Origin: Ponticoccus litoralis
GTDB lineage: Bacteria; Pseudomonadota; Alphaproteobacteria; Rhodobacterales; Rhodobacteraceae
Direction: 5' to 3'
Assembly (NCBI RefSeq): GCF_039769985.1
Contig: NZ_JBDNCH010000002.1
Coordinates: 2,604,001 to 2,668,000 of the forward strand
DNA length: 64,000 bases
Shown here: in pieces, positions 36,268 through 46,553 of the stretch
Layout: every line of letters begins with the position of its first letter
Position numbering within the stretch: the stretch's first letter is position 1
Position numbers and translations under genes: made by a program
Notes under the pieces: model-generated
Told to the model about the DNA's origin: nothing
The model's input: only the letters and a program-made list of their open reading frames with translations
Database searches by the model: none

Positions 36268-37124
36268 TCACTCGGTATCGGTCAGCCACTGCGGTTGCAG
36301 GACCACGACTGTCGGGCGCGCGGGCAGGTCGCGCAGCGAGACCGCCATGAAAGGCCCGTCCCGGCGGTCGATGACAAAGCTCTTGTCGATGTCTTCGAGA
36401 AACCGCTCCAGCGCGTAGCCGGAAAACCAGTGCATCGGGATCACGATGGAGGATTTCAGCCGCTCTGTCACCCGCACGATCACCGGCAGGGGCAGGGTCA
36501 GTCCGCCGTCCACCGGCACCATCAGCACGTCGGCCCGGCCAAGCGCCGCGTATTGTTCATCCGTGGGTTCGTGGTGCAGGTGGCCAAGATGGGCGATGCA
36601 CAGACCCTCGACCTCGAAGATGAAGATCGAATTGCCCTCGGGTTCTGTCCCGCCATAGGCCGAGCGGATGTCGGTCGAGACATTGCGGATCAGCATCTCG
36701 TCAAGGTCGAGGTGATGGTCGATCCCGGTCCCGAATTCTTCGCCCCAGCCGCGCAGCACATGGGGGATGGCCGGGTCGATGGCCTCGGTCCAGTGGGTGC
36801 TGTGCGCGTGATTCATCGTCACGATGTCGGGGATCAGCGTCGTCTGGCCGATGTAACCGTTGAAATCGGTCACCGCGTCCAGCCCGCCCGCCGTGCGGAT
36901 CAGGAACGAGGCATGGCCGATGTAGTGGATGCCGACGCTGTACTCGGGCAGGGGGCTTGCCAGCTTGCCTTGTGCAGGAACTCCAGCCCCGGGGCGGCGT
37001 CGGCGATGGCGATGCAATGGCTGGGGCGGCGCTGCTCTTGCGCCGATGCGGGCAGGGTCAGGGGCGTCAGGGTCAAAGCGGTCAGGATCTGGGCGCTCAG
37101 GACCCGAAGGCTGCGGCGGAACAT
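36268..37124 (-). CDS. Exported metallo-beta-lactamase-fold hydrolase (frameshifted)
   Basis: About 285 residues. Signal peptide MFRRSLRVLSAQILTALTLT...ASA. Core resembles the UlaG/UPF0173 type: YIGHASFLIRTAGG, TMNHAHSTHWTEAIDP (HxHxxH-like metal site is partial), LCIAHLGHLHHEP and IPMHWFSGYALERFLED. A shift near 36955-36965 joins the leader to SVGIHYIGHA. The substrate is unknown. Transcribed toward the dehydrogenase. Confidence 0.75.
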
Positions 37125-37415
37125 GGCGGACTCCCGTGGTGTCCGCCCAGCCTAGGCGCGAAAGCCCAGCCGCCAAAGTCACGACGGCGTCAGAGGCAGG
37201 CGCAGCGGTGGGGCGTGCCGTGGAAACGGGCAGGCCGGGGGCACCGGTTGTGGTTGGGGGGCTTCGCCGGAATGTGGCCAAGCGCCGGGGCAACGGGGGC
37301 GTTTCGATGTGCCCTAGATAGGAGCGTCAGGCGCGCGCGTCCCCTTCACCCGACAAGCGGCCCGCGCCACCGGCCTGTCCTGCCGGGCCTCGGGCAGGGC
37401 CGCGCCCGGACCGTG

Positions 37416-37998
37416 CTAGCCGACCGAGGTGCGCCCGCGCCGGTCCATGCGCAGCGCCGCATAAAGCACATGTGTCCGCCAGCGCCCGTTGATCTGAAGA
37501 TAGCTTTGCGCCACGCCCTCGTATTTGAAGCCCGAGCGTTCCAGCAGCCCGCGCGAGGCGACGTTTTCGGGCAGGCATGCGGCTTCGACCCGGCTGAGGT
37601 TCAGCCGCTCGTAGGAATGATGCACCAGCGCCGCGATGGCCTCGGACATGTAGCCGCGCCGGGCATAGGCCTGCCCGGTCCAGTAGCCCAGCGTGCCCGC
37701 CTGCGCCGGTCCACGGCGGATATTGTCCAGCGTGATGGCGCCCAGGAGCGCCTCGTCCCTGCGCCGGATCAGGAACAGCGGCAGGGCGGTTCCGGCGGCG
37801 ATCGACCGCGAGGCCCAGTAGACGCGATTGGTGAAGGCCTTGCGCGACAGGTGGTCGGGCGACCACGAGGGCTCCAGGGGGTCAGGTAGTCGCGGCTTTC
37901 CCGGCGCAGCGCGACCCGGGGGCGTAATCCGCATGCACCGGGGGGCGCAGCGTCAGACGCTCCGTCTCGAGCCGCAGCTTGCGCCGGAAAGCGATCAT
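37416..37998 (-). CDS. RimJ/RimL-type GNAT acetyltransferase (two frameshifts)
   Basis: About 194 residues. N-terminus MIAFRRKLRLETERLTLRPP is coupled by overlap to the M16 stop (TGATG). After repair of two missing bases (about 37877 and 37917, both at CCAGG in plus orientation) it reads HADYAPWVALRRESRDYLTP and WEPSWSPDHLSRKAF. The acetyl-CoA site is GYWTGQAYARRGYMSEAIAALV with NVASRGLLERSGFKYEGVAQ. Ribosomal-protein or other N-terminal acetylation is typical of this class; target unknown here. Confidence 0.85.
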
Positions 37999-39260
37999 CA
38001 GGCGGCCCGTCGTTCCTGCAATTGTTCCAGTGTCGGCGCGCCATCCACCGGGCCGTAAAGCGCCAGCGCGGCGCCCGCCGTCCGGGCCTGATCCTGCGCG
38101 AAGGCCAGAACGTCCGCGCGGGTCACCGCGTCGATGCGTTCGACCGTGCGCTCGATCGGCGGCACCTCGCCCCAGATCTGCACCATGCGCGCCATGCGCT
38201 CGGCCCGCGAGGAAGAGCCTTCGAGGCCCATCAGCAGGCCCGCCTTCATCTGGGCGCGTGCGCGCTCGACCTCGGCGTCGCTCATGTCCTCGGCGGCGCG
38301 CTTCATCTCGTCCACCGTCAGATGCGCCAGTTCCGGCATTTCTTCGCCCGAGGTTCCGGCGTAGATCGTCGTCAGGCCGGTGTCGGCATAGGCGCCGTTC
38401 TGGGCGAAGATGGTGTAGCACAGCCCGCGCTTCTCGCGGATTTCCTGAAACAGGCGCGAGGACATGCCGCCGCCAAGGGCGATGGAATAGATCTGCGCGG
38501 CGTAGAAGGCGGGGTCGCGGTAGCCCGGCGCCTCGAAGGCCAGCGCCATATGCGCCTGTTCAAGGTCCTTCGTGCGCCGCGCCTCGCCGCCGTGAAAGCG
38601 CGCGGTGTCCGCGATCAGCGCGCGGCGCGGGGTCATGTCGCCGAAAAGCGCCTCGGCCTGCCGCACAAGCGTGTCGTGATCGACCGCACCCGCCGCCGAA
38701 AGGATCAGCTGGTCGGGCCCGTAGTGTTCGTCGACGAAGGCGGTCAGGTCGTCGCGGCCAAAGCCCCGCACCCGGTCGCATTCGCCAAGGATGGTGCGCC
38801 CCAGCGCCTGTTCCGGGTAGGCCTTTTCCTGCAGCCAGTCGAAGATGATGTCGTCCGGCGTGTCATGCGCCTGACCGATCTCCTGCAGGATGACGTGCCG
38901 CTCGGTCTCTATCTCGCGCTCCTCGAAGAGGGGATTGCGCAGGATATCGGCCAGCACGTCCACCGCCAGCGCGGTATCGGCCTCGAGCACGCGGGCGTAA
39001 TAGGCCGTGACCTCGCGCGAGGTATAGGCGTTGATATAGCCGCCCACGTCCTCGATTTCCTCGGCGATCTGCAGCGCGCTGCGCCGTCCGGTGCCCTTGA
39101 AGGCCATGTGCTCAAGGAAATGCGCGATGCCGTTCTGTTCGGGCCGCTCGTGCCGCCCGCCCGCGGTGACCCAGAGGCCGACAGAGGCGGATTGCAGCCC
39201 GGGCATCCGTTCCGTGACGATGCGGAGGCCATTGGAAAGGGTCGCGAGCTGGACGGTCAC
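37998..39260 (-). CDS. M16-family zinc peptidase
   Basis: 420 residues, intact. The inverted zinc motif HFLEH is near residue 47 (GIAHFLEHMAFKGT) with the distal glutamate in ETERHVILQEIGQ. The second domain has GGGMSSRLFQEIREKRGLCY. Related to mitochondrial processing peptidase; the substrate in bacteria is unknown. The start is GTG (39258-39260) overlapping the thrC stop (GTGA), so it is coupled to thrC. Confidence 0.93.
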   Translation of the reverse strand: MTVQLATLSNGLRIVTERMPGLQSASVGLWVTAGGRHERPEQNGIAHFLEHMAFKGTGRRSALQIAEEIEDVGGYINAYTSREVTAYYARVLEADTALAVDVLADILRNPLFEEREIETERHVILQEIGQAHDTPDDIIFDWLQEKAYPEQALGRTILGECDRVRGFGRDDLTAFVDEHYGPDQLILSAAGAVDHDTLVRQAEALFGDMTPRRALIADTARFHGGEARRTKDLEQAHMALAFEAPGYRDPAFYAAQIYSIALGGGMSSRLFQEIREKRGLCYTIFAQNGAYADTGLTTIYAGTSGEEMPELAHLTVDEMKRAAEDMSDAEVERARAQMKAGLLMGLEGSSSRAERMARMVQIWGEVPPIERTVERIDAVTRADVLAFAQDQARTAGAALALYGPVDGAPTLEQLQERRAA

Positions 39261-40655
39261 CGGGCGATACGCTCCTTGATCAGGGACTCGAGTGCGGACA
39301 GGTCGTTGGCGACCCGCGTCACGCGTTCCGGACGCTCATACAGGTCGGCCATGCGATTGGGAAGAGGGGGCGGATGCCGCTGGCCGCCTCGACCGCGTCG
39401 GGGAACTTGGCCGGATGCGCCGTGGCCAGCGTGATCATCGGCGTCTCGGGGGCCTTTGCGGCGGCCTCGTTGCCGACATGGACGCCCACGGCGGAATGCG
39501 GGCAGAGCAGCTCTCCGGCGCTGGCGCGGGTCGCCTTGATGGTGGCGCTGGTGGTCGCCTCGTCGGCGCGGCTCGCTGTCGTAATGCTCGGCCAGCGCGC
39601 CCATGGCGTTGGGCGAGATGGCAAAGCTGCCCTCTGTCTGAAGCTCGGTCATCAGCTTGGCGATGGCGGCGCCGTCCTTGTCATGCGCCCAGAACAGCGC
39701 GCGCTCGAAGTTGGACGAGACCTCGATATCCATCGACGGAGAGATCGAGGGCTTCACGCCGTTCTTGCGGTACTCGGCGGTTTCCATGCAGCGGTGCAGG
39801 ATGTCGTTCTGGTTGGTCGCGATCACCGGGCGGTGGATCGGCAGACCCATCTGCTTGGCGATGAAGCCCGCGAAGATGTCACCGAAGTTGCCGGTGGGCA
39901 CGGTGAAGCTGACCTTGCGCTCGGGCGCGCCCAGCGACACGGCGGCGGAGAAGTAGTAGACGACCTGCGCCAGAACCCGCGCCCAGTTGATGCTGTTGAC
40001 GCCCGCCAGCCGCACCTCGTCGCGGAAGTCGAAGTGGTTGAACATGTCCTTCAGCCGCGCCTGACAGTCGTCGAAATCGCCGTCGAGCGCGAGGGCGTGG
40101 ACGTTGGATTCGGCGGGCGTGGTCATCTGGCGGCGCTGCACCTCGGACACGCGGCCATGCGGGAACAGGATCACCACGTCGACATTGTCGAGCCCCTTGA
40201 AGGCCTCGATGGCGGCGCTGCCGGTGTCGCCCGAGGTGGCGCCGACGATGGTCACGCGCTCGCCCCGGCGCTTCAGCGCCTCCTCGGAAGAACTGGCCGA
40301 TCAGCTGCATGGCGAAGTCCTTGAAGGCCAGCGTCGGCCCGTGGAACAGCTCCAGCAGGAAATGGCCGGGCGCCAGCTGCTTCAGCGGCGCGCGGGCCTC
40401 ATGCCCGAAGCCGGCGTAGGCCTTGGCGATCAGCTCGCGCAGGGTGGCGTCATCGAAGGTCTCGCCGATGAAGGGCCGCATGACGCGAAAGGCGGTTTCC
40501 TCGTAGCTGAGGCCGTGCAGTGCCCTGATCTCGGCGGGGGACATCTGCGGGATCGTCTCGGGGACATAGAGGCCGCCGTCGCGGGCGAGGCCCGAAAGCA
40601 TGGCTTCTTCGAAGGTCAGGGCCGGGGCCTGTCCGCGGGTGGAGATATAGCGCAT
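39257..40655 (-). CDS. thrC: Threonine synthase (three frameshifts)
   Basis: PLP enzyme converting O-phosphohomoserine to threonine; about 464 residues. Seen: MRYISTRGQAPALTFEEAML, the PLP lysine in HGPTLAFKDFAMQLIGQFF, VGATSGDTGSAAIEAF, TVPTGNFGDIFAGFIAKQMG and NQNDILHRCMETAEY. Shifts near 40285 (CCTCGG), 39575 and 39370 break the frame; the last piece is MADLYERPERVTRV...ERIAR. All parts of the family are present in order, so the gene is surely functional in the organism. Lies 4 bases after surf1. Confidence 0.94.
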
Positions 40656-40659
40656 GGGG

Positions 40660-41338
40660 TCAGTCCTTGCCTTGCAGGCGGCGCCAGATCCAGGCGCCGG
40701 TCATGAGAAGCCAGACCGCGGCGAGGGAAAACCAGGTCACGGCATATTGCAGGTGGTCGTTCGGGATGCCCTCGGTCGAGACGGGCAGGGGGGCGATGCC
40801 CGAGTCCGGCGGCGTGATGTCGCGGGCGACGACCAACAGCGGTTCGGTCTTCAGCGCCTCGGCCATGGGGCCGATGTCGCGGGCGAACCAGGTGTTGCCC
40901 GCCTCGTCGTTCTCGGGGGTCGAATCGTTGCGGTCGTCGGGCCAGTGCAGGTTGCCGGTCAGGGTGACGGGGCCGCTGCGCCGGGGCGCGGATTTTTCGG
41001 CCACCGGGGTAAAGCCCCGGTCGAGCAGGATCGTGCGCCCGTCGTCTGTCGTGAAGGGCGAGATCACCCGCCAGCCCGCGCCCTGCCGCTTGATCGAGAC
41101 CAGCACGAAGAGCGCGCCGTCGCCGATGTGCCCGGTCAGGGTCACCGGCTGGTAGCGCTGCGCTTCGGGGTCGACGAGCACAGGCAGCGGCTGCGGGTCG
41201 CCGTCGATGGTTGCGGTGATCTCTGCCAGCACACCCTGTTTCCAGTGCCAGCCGGTCCATCTGCCAGAAACCCAGCCACAGCAGCACGGCAGCGCCGAGA
41301 AGGCCAATCAGCAGGGGGGCGGCAAGACGGTTCAACAC
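40660..41338 (-). CDS. SURF1-family cytochrome oxidase assembly protein (frameshifted)
   Basis: About 225 residues, two membrane anchors: MLNRLAAPLLIGLLGAAVLL at the start and VTWFSLAAVWLLMTGAWIW at the end, with the periplasmic SURF1 domain between (VLVSIKRQGAGWRVISPF, TILLDRGFTPV). Helps insert heme a into subunit I of the aa3 oxidase. One inserted base at 41246 (CCAGTGCC); restored junction is WQMDRLAWKQGVLAEI. Fits the cox operon context exactly. Confidence 0.93.
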
Positions 41339-41451
41339 GGGTGGCCTCGGTCTTGGTCAGGGCAGGCGGCACGAAAAAGGCGCGCCGTATGGGGCGCGCC
41401 TTGGTTTATCGCAGCAGGGTGCGGGTGCAAGCCCTGTCTGTATGGGGGCCG

Positions 41452-42257
41452 TCAGGCGCCCCAGATGTAGATCGAGGCGAAGAGGAACAGCCAGACCACG
41501 TCCACGAAGTGCCAGTACCAGGCCGCCGCCTCGAACCCGAGGTGGTTTTCCGGGGTGAAGTGGCCGCGCATGGTCCGCAGCAGGCAGATGAACAGGAAGA
41601 TCGTCCCGATGATCACGTGGAACCCGTGAAAGCCCGTCGCCATGAAGAAGTTGGCGCCATAGATGTTGCCCGAGAAGCCGAAGGCCGCGTGGCTGTACTC
41701 ATAGGCCTGGAAGACCGAGAAGATCAGGCCCAGCAGGATCGCGATGGTCAGGCCGGACACCATGTCCTTGCGGTTGTTCTCGTGCACCAGCGCGTGGTGC
41801 GCCCAGGTGGCGGCGGCGCCCGAGCACAGCAGGATCAGCGTGTTGATCAGCGGCAGGTGGAAGGGGTCGAAGGTCTCGATCCCGGCGGGCGGCCAGGGCC
41901 GTCGATGGCGGGCGAGTTGCCGTTCGGGTCCATCGGGTACAGCGCGTGTTTGAAGAAGCTCCAGAACCACGCGAAGAAGAACATCACCTCGGACATGATG
42001 AACAGGATGAAGCCGTAGCGCAGGCCGATCAGCACGACCGGCGTGTGATCGCCCACCTGGTTCTCGGCGACGGTTTCGGACCACCAGCCGAACATGACGT
42101 AAAGCACGCCGACGAGGCCGACCAGGAAGGCCCAGGGCCCGTGGTCGTGCATCCACAGCACAGCGCCGAACAGCATGACGAAGCCCGCCACGGCGCCGGC
42201 AAGCGGCCAGATGGAGGGGCTCAGGATGTGGTAGTCGTGATTTTTTGCATGCGCCAT
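41452..42257 (-). CDS. ctaE: Cytochrome c oxidase subunit III (frameshifted)
   Basis: About 268 residues with seven transmembrane helices. MAHAKNHDYHILSPSIWPLA, FFAWFWSFFKHALYP, INTLILLCSGAAATWAHHAL, FMATGFHGFHVIIGTIFL and WYWHFVDVVWLFLF are all typical. One base is missing near 41895 (GGCCAGGGCC for GGCCAGGGGCC); the junction reads PAIDGPWPPAGIETFDPFHL. Part of the aa3 oxidase. Confidence 0.95.
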
Positions 42258-42266
42258 GGCGTTCCC

Positions 42267-42884
42267 TCAGTTCAGGCGTTCGTTATCGGATGCTTGTGCA
42301 TCGTTTTGGGGGGCGGCGCCAAGGGCACCGGTATCGAGAGCGGCCTGCGTTTCTTCGGGCAGGTCGATCTCGTAGAAGGTGTAGGACAGGGTGATGTGCT
42401 TGGTGTACTTCGCGTCCCGGTCGGTGACGATCTCGGGGTCGACGAAGAAGCTGACCGGCATCTGTACCCGCTCTCCCGGCATCAGCACCTGCTCGGTGAA
42501 GCAGAAACACTCGATCTTGTTGAAGAAACTGCCGGCATCATAGGGGGCGACGTTATAGGTGGCCTGACCGGCGATGGGCCGGTCGGTGGGGTTGTGCGCC
42601 TCGTAGAAGGCCAGGCCCTCTTCGCCGATGCGCACCGTCATCTCGGTCTGCATGGGTTTGAATTCCCAGGCCATGTCGCGGTCCTTCGACGCGTCGAACT
42701 TGACCTTGATGGTCTTGTTCAGAATCTCGCCGGTAGAGCCCTGGGCGACGGCGGTCGTGCCGCCGTAACCGGTCACCCGGCAGAACCAGTTGTAGAAGGG
42801 GACAGAGGCCCATGCCAGCGCGCCCATGGTCACGACCACGCCGGCGAGTTGGAGAACCGTTTTCTGCTTGCCGTCAATTGCCAT
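42267..42884 (-). CDS. ctaG: Cytochrome c oxidase assembly protein CtaG/Cox11
   Basis: 205 residues, intact. One N-terminal anchor and a periplasmic domain with the copper-binding CFCF motif (KIECFCFTEQVL). Delivers copper to the CuB site of subunit I. Its start overlaps the end of the small coxF gene by 11 bases. Confidence 0.96.
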   Translation of the reverse strand: MAIDGKQKTVLQLAGVVVTMGALAWASVPFYNWFCRVTGYGGTTAVAQGSTGEILNKTIKVKFDASKDRDMAWEFKPMQTEMTVRIGEEGLAFYEAHNPTDRPIAGQATYNVAPYDAGSFFNKIECFCFTEQVLMPGERVQMPVSFFVDPEIVTDRDAKYTKHITLSYTFYEIDLPEETQAALDTGALGAAPQNDAQASDNERLN

Positions 42885-43047
42885 CCTGGACCTCCGTTTC
42901 CGGTCTTGCCTGATAGTCGCCGCCGCCGACCTTGACGATGGTCAGCCCGAAGATCAGCGCAATGAAGGCAACGAGCACGAGGCCCACGCCCATGTTGCGC
43001 CCCTTCCGGCGGCGATGAAGTTCGTGTTCCTTGACCAGACCCGCCAT
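42874..43047 (-). CDS. Small CoxF-like oxidase-assembly membrane protein
   Basis: 57 residues: MAGLVKEHELHRRRKGRNMG, one hydrophobic helix VGLVLVAFIALIFGLTIV, and a short polar end. Such a small gene (coxF) sits between ctaB and ctaG in Rhodobacter/Paracoccus relatives. Its ATG overlaps the ctaB TAA (TAATG) and its end overlaps ctaG. The function is not well defined. Confidence 0.8.
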   Translation of the reverse strand: MAGLVKEHELHRRRKGRNMGVGLVLVAFIALIFGLTIVKVGGGDYQARPETEVQDGN

Positions 43048-43978
43048 TACCAGGCTCCCATGCGGTCGAGGCCCGCCTCGACGAGGATCGCGCCGAAATG
43101 GGCGAAGAGATAGACGAGGGACAGCTTGAAGAAGCTTTTCTCGGCCTTGAAGTTGTCGGCCTCGCAGGTGGCTTCGTCCCGGCGCCAGATGGCCCAGGCG
43201 CCGCGCAGGAAGAGCGCGTTCAGCACCAGGGCAGTGGCAAGGTAGATCGGTCCGCCGACCTGCGTGAAGCCCAGCCCGATGGCGAAGGCCGCCAGCAGGA
43301 CGGTGTAGGCCAGGATATGCGTGCGCGTCGCGCGGCGACCATGGGTCACGGTCAGCATCGGCACGGTCGCATTGTCGTAGTCCATGCGGACGAACAGCGC
43401 CAGCGCCCAGAAGTGCGGCGGGGTCCACAGGAAGGTCAGGCAGAACATCAGCACCGAGGCGGTCGAGATGTCGCCGGTCGCGGCGGCCCAGCCGATCATC
43501 GGGGGAAAGCCCCGGCGGCGCCGCCGATCACGATGTTCTGCGGCGTCGCGCGCTTCAGCCACATCGTGTAGATGACCGCGTAGAAGAAGATGGTGAAAGC
43601 CAGCAGCCCGGCGGCCAGCCAGTTGGTGGCAAGGCCGAGGAACACGCAGGCAAAGACCGACAGGGTCAGGCCGATGGCCGGGGCCTCTTCGGGCGCCACG
43701 CGGCCCGCGGGGATCGGGCGCTTGGCGGTGCGTTTCATCACCGCGTCGATGTCGGCGTCGTACCACATGTTCAGCGCGCCCGAGGCGCCGCCGCCCACGG
43801 CGATGAAGAGGATTGCGCAGAAGCCGACGAAGGGATGCACGGCGACCGGTGCCGCCAGCAGGCCGACGAAGGCGGTAAAGACCACAAGCGTCATCACGCG
43901 TGGCTTGAGCAGGGCGAAGTAATCGCCGAATTCCGCCTCGTTCTCCCGAAGCTGGCTGTCGAAGCTTGCGTCGCTCAT
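43047..43978 (-). CDS. ctaB: Protoheme IX farnesyltransferase (heme O synthase; frameshifted)
   Basis: About 310 residues, UbiA family, multi-pass. YFALLKPRVMTLVVFTAFVG at the N-terminus; first Asp-rich motif NMWYDADIDAVMKRT; second region PHFWALALFVRMDYDNATVP. Attaches farnesyl to heme b for heme a synthesis. One C is missing from a C-run near 43500; the junction reads GGAAGAFPPMIGWAAATG. Start ATG 43976-43978. Confidence 0.95.
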
Positions 43979-44070
43979 GGTCTCTCCTGTGAACAGGGCG
44001 GGCCCGATGCCCACCCGTCACGTCGTTCAAAAAGTCGGGGCAGGGCGGGTCTTCAACCCGCCGCGCCGCT

Positions 44071-44947
44071 TCAGTTCGTCAGGATGGTGCGGACATCCAC
44101 CGGCCAGCCGTCTTCCTTGGAAGCCGCAAGCCATGCGTCATAGGCCTCGGGGCTGACGACCTCGGACGGTGATCGGCATGTAGGCATGCGCGATGCCGCA
44201 GAGTTCGGAGCACTGGCCGAAGTACACGCCTTCACGCTCGGCGGTGAAGTGCAGCTCGGCCAGGCGACCGGGGACGGCGTCCTGCTTCACGCCGAAGGCC
44301 GGGATGGTCCACGAGTGGATCACGTCGGCGGCGGTGACCTGCATCACCACGGTCGCGCCCACGGGCACCACGACGGCGGTGTCGGTGGCCAGCAGGAAAT
44401 CCTCGTCCGTGTACCCGGCTTCCTGAAGCATGTCAGAGACTTCCGGCGACATGCGGTTTTCGCCACCGGTGGCGGGCGAGCCGATCATGTAGCTTTCGAA
44501 GGCCAGGTCCTCGCCGACGTATTCGTAACCCCAGTACCACTGGTAGCCGGTCACCTTGATGGTGATGTCGCCCTCGGGGATCTCCTGCTGCTTGAACAGC
44601 ACCGGCAGCGAGAAGGCGCCGATGAAGACGAGGATGACGATCGGGCCCAGCGTCCAGGCGATCTCGATCGGGGTGTTGTGGGTGAAGGAACTGGGGGTCG
44701 GATTCGACCGGGCGTTGAAGCGCACCACGCACCAGGCGAGCAGGCCCACCACAAGCAGCGTGATGATGGTGATGATCACCAGGATCATGCCGTCGAGCCA
44801 CTGCAGGTCGCGGGCCAGTTCGGTTGCGGCAGGCTGAAAGCCCAGTCCGCCGGCGTGGGGCTTGCCCACCACATCGAGGTCCTGCGCCAGGGCCGGCGCG
44901 GCGAGGAAGGCGGCGGCAAGGCCCGTCAGCATCGTCTTGAGTTGCAT
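44071..44947 (-). CDS. ctaC: Cytochrome c oxidase subunit II (frameshifted at C-terminus)
   Basis: About 291 residues. Signal peptide MQLKTMLTGLAAAFLAAPALA, two transmembrane helices, then the cupredoxin domain with YQWYWGYEYVGEDLAFESY and the CuA ligands GQCSELCGIAHAYM. One insertion at 44163 (CCTCGG for CCTGG in plus orientation) scrambles the last about 31 residues; restored they read VVSPEAYDAWLAASKEDGWP and end ILTN at 44071. First gene of the oxidase operon. Confidence 0.95.
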
Positions 44948-45077
44948 GGTCTACCCTGATCTAGCGTCATCGGTCATGGAATGGCTTTCGCGCGCCACGG
45001 AATCGCGGCCCGGTCCTCCCATTGCGTTCTGCGGTGCTTAAAACCATATTCCGGGGGTACGATAAAGCAGTACTCTT

Positions 45078-45100
45078 GCGGCAAAGCGCCGCTTTTTTTG
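45078..45100 (+). terminator. Terminator-like hairpin with T7 run between ctaC and tldD
   Basis: GCGGC-AAAGC-GCCGC followed by TTTTTTT, just upstream of tldD on the plus strand. No plus-strand gene precedes it, so it may be a leader attenuator of tldD, or the A-run side may matter for the ctaC strand. Confidence 0.5.
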
Positions 45101-45111
45101 ATCCAGATCAA
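45098..45111. promoter_or_regulatory. Perfect FNR/FnrL box between ctaC and tldD
   Basis: TTGAT-CCAG-ATCAA matches the TTGAT-N4-ATCAA consensus at all ten half-site positions. It lies 151-164 bp upstream of the ctaC start and 12 bp before the tldD ATG. Oxygen control of the aa3 oxidase operon by FnrL would make biological sense; effect and direction are inference. Confidence 0.7.
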
Positions 45112-45123
45112 GCCGAGGACCCC

Positions 45124-46546
45124 ATGAGCGACGCCCCCTTCCGCCCGTTCGAGACCCATCTGGACCAGGACCGCGCCTCTGCCATCCTGCGCGAAACCCT
45201 TGCGGGGGCTGAGGATGGCGAGCTTTTCCTCGAACGCCGCCGGTCCGAGTCGCTGGTTCTGGACGACGGTCGCGTGAAGACCGCCAGCTACGATGCCGCC
45301 GAGGGCTTCGGCCTGCGCGCCGTGAACGGCGAGGTCGCGGGCTACGCCCATGCCACCGAGATTTCCGAAAGCGCGCTGAAGCGGGCGGCGCAGACGGCGC
45401 GGCTGGCCGTGGGGGACGGTGGCGGCGTCATGGCACCCCCGCCCGCGGGCACGAACCGCACACTTTATACCGATGCCGACCCGATCGCGGGGGCGTCCTT
45501 CCCGGTCAAGATCGACACGCTGAAAGAGATCGACGCCTTTGCGCGCGGTCTCGATCTCGCGCGTCGTGCAGGTGACGGCAACCATCGCGGCCTCTTTGCA
45601 GGAGGTGGCCATCCTGCGCCCCGAGGGCGGGCTGGTCACGGATGTGCGCCCGATGACGCGGGTCAATGTCTCTGTCATCGTCGAAGAGAACGGCCGCCGC
45701 GAATCCGGCACCGCCGGCGGCGGCGGGCGCGTCACGCTGGAGGGTCTGCTGGAGCCGCAGGACTGGCAGGCCAAGGCCCGCGAGGCGCTGCGGATCGCGC
45801 TGGTGAACCTGCGCGCCGAACCGGCACCCGCCGGTGTCATGGACATCGTGCTTGGCCCCGGCTGGCCGGGCATCCTGCTGCACGAGGCCATCGGCCACGG
45901 GCTGGAGGGCGACGCCAACCGCAAGGGCGCCTCGACCTTCGCGGGGCTGATGGGCCAGCAGATCGCGGCGAAGGGGGTGACCGTGCTGGACGACGGCACC
46001 ATCCCCGACCGGCGCGGGTCGATCACGGTGGACGACGAGGGCACGCCCTCGGGCAAGAACGTGCTGATCGAGGACGGGCGGCTGGTGGGCTTCATGCAGG
46101 ACCGCCAGAACGCGCGGCTGATGGGGGTTGCGCCCACCGGCAACGGGCGGCGCCAGAGCTATGCGCATATTCCGATGCCGCGCATGACCAATACCTACAT
46201 GCTGGGCGGCGATGCGGACCCCGCCGATATCCTCGCCGACCTCAAGGACGGCATCTACGCCGTGGGCTTCGGCGGCGGGCAGGTGGACACCACCAGCGGC
46301 AAGTTCGTGTTCTCCTGCACAGAGGCTTACCGCGTGAAGGACGGCAAGGTCGGCGCGCCGGTCAAGGGCGCCACGCTGATCGGCGACGGCGCCACGGCGC
46401 TTCAGCAGATCCGCGCGCTCGGCAACGACATGGCGCTCGACCCGGGCATGGGCAACTGCGGCAAGCAGGGGCAATGGGTGCCGGTCGGCCTGGGCCAGCC
46501 CACGGTGATGATCGGCGGGCTGACGGTGGGCGGCTCTGGCGTCTGA
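45124..46546 (+). CDS. tldD: TldD/PmbA-family metalloprotease (frameshifted)
   Basis: About 473 residues. Conserved pieces: EDGELFLERRRSESLVLDDG, VTDVRPMTRVNVSVIVEENG, the metal motif in LLHEAIGHGLEGDANRKG (HExxxH) and GGQVDTTSGKFVFSCTEAY, SFPTVMIGGLTVGGSG-like end. Acts with PmbA in peptide maturation or degradation. An insertion near 45555 separates AFARGLD from RVVQVTATIAASLQEVAIL. Overlaps neither neighbour. Confidence 0.93.
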
Positions 46547-46553
46547 TCACCCC

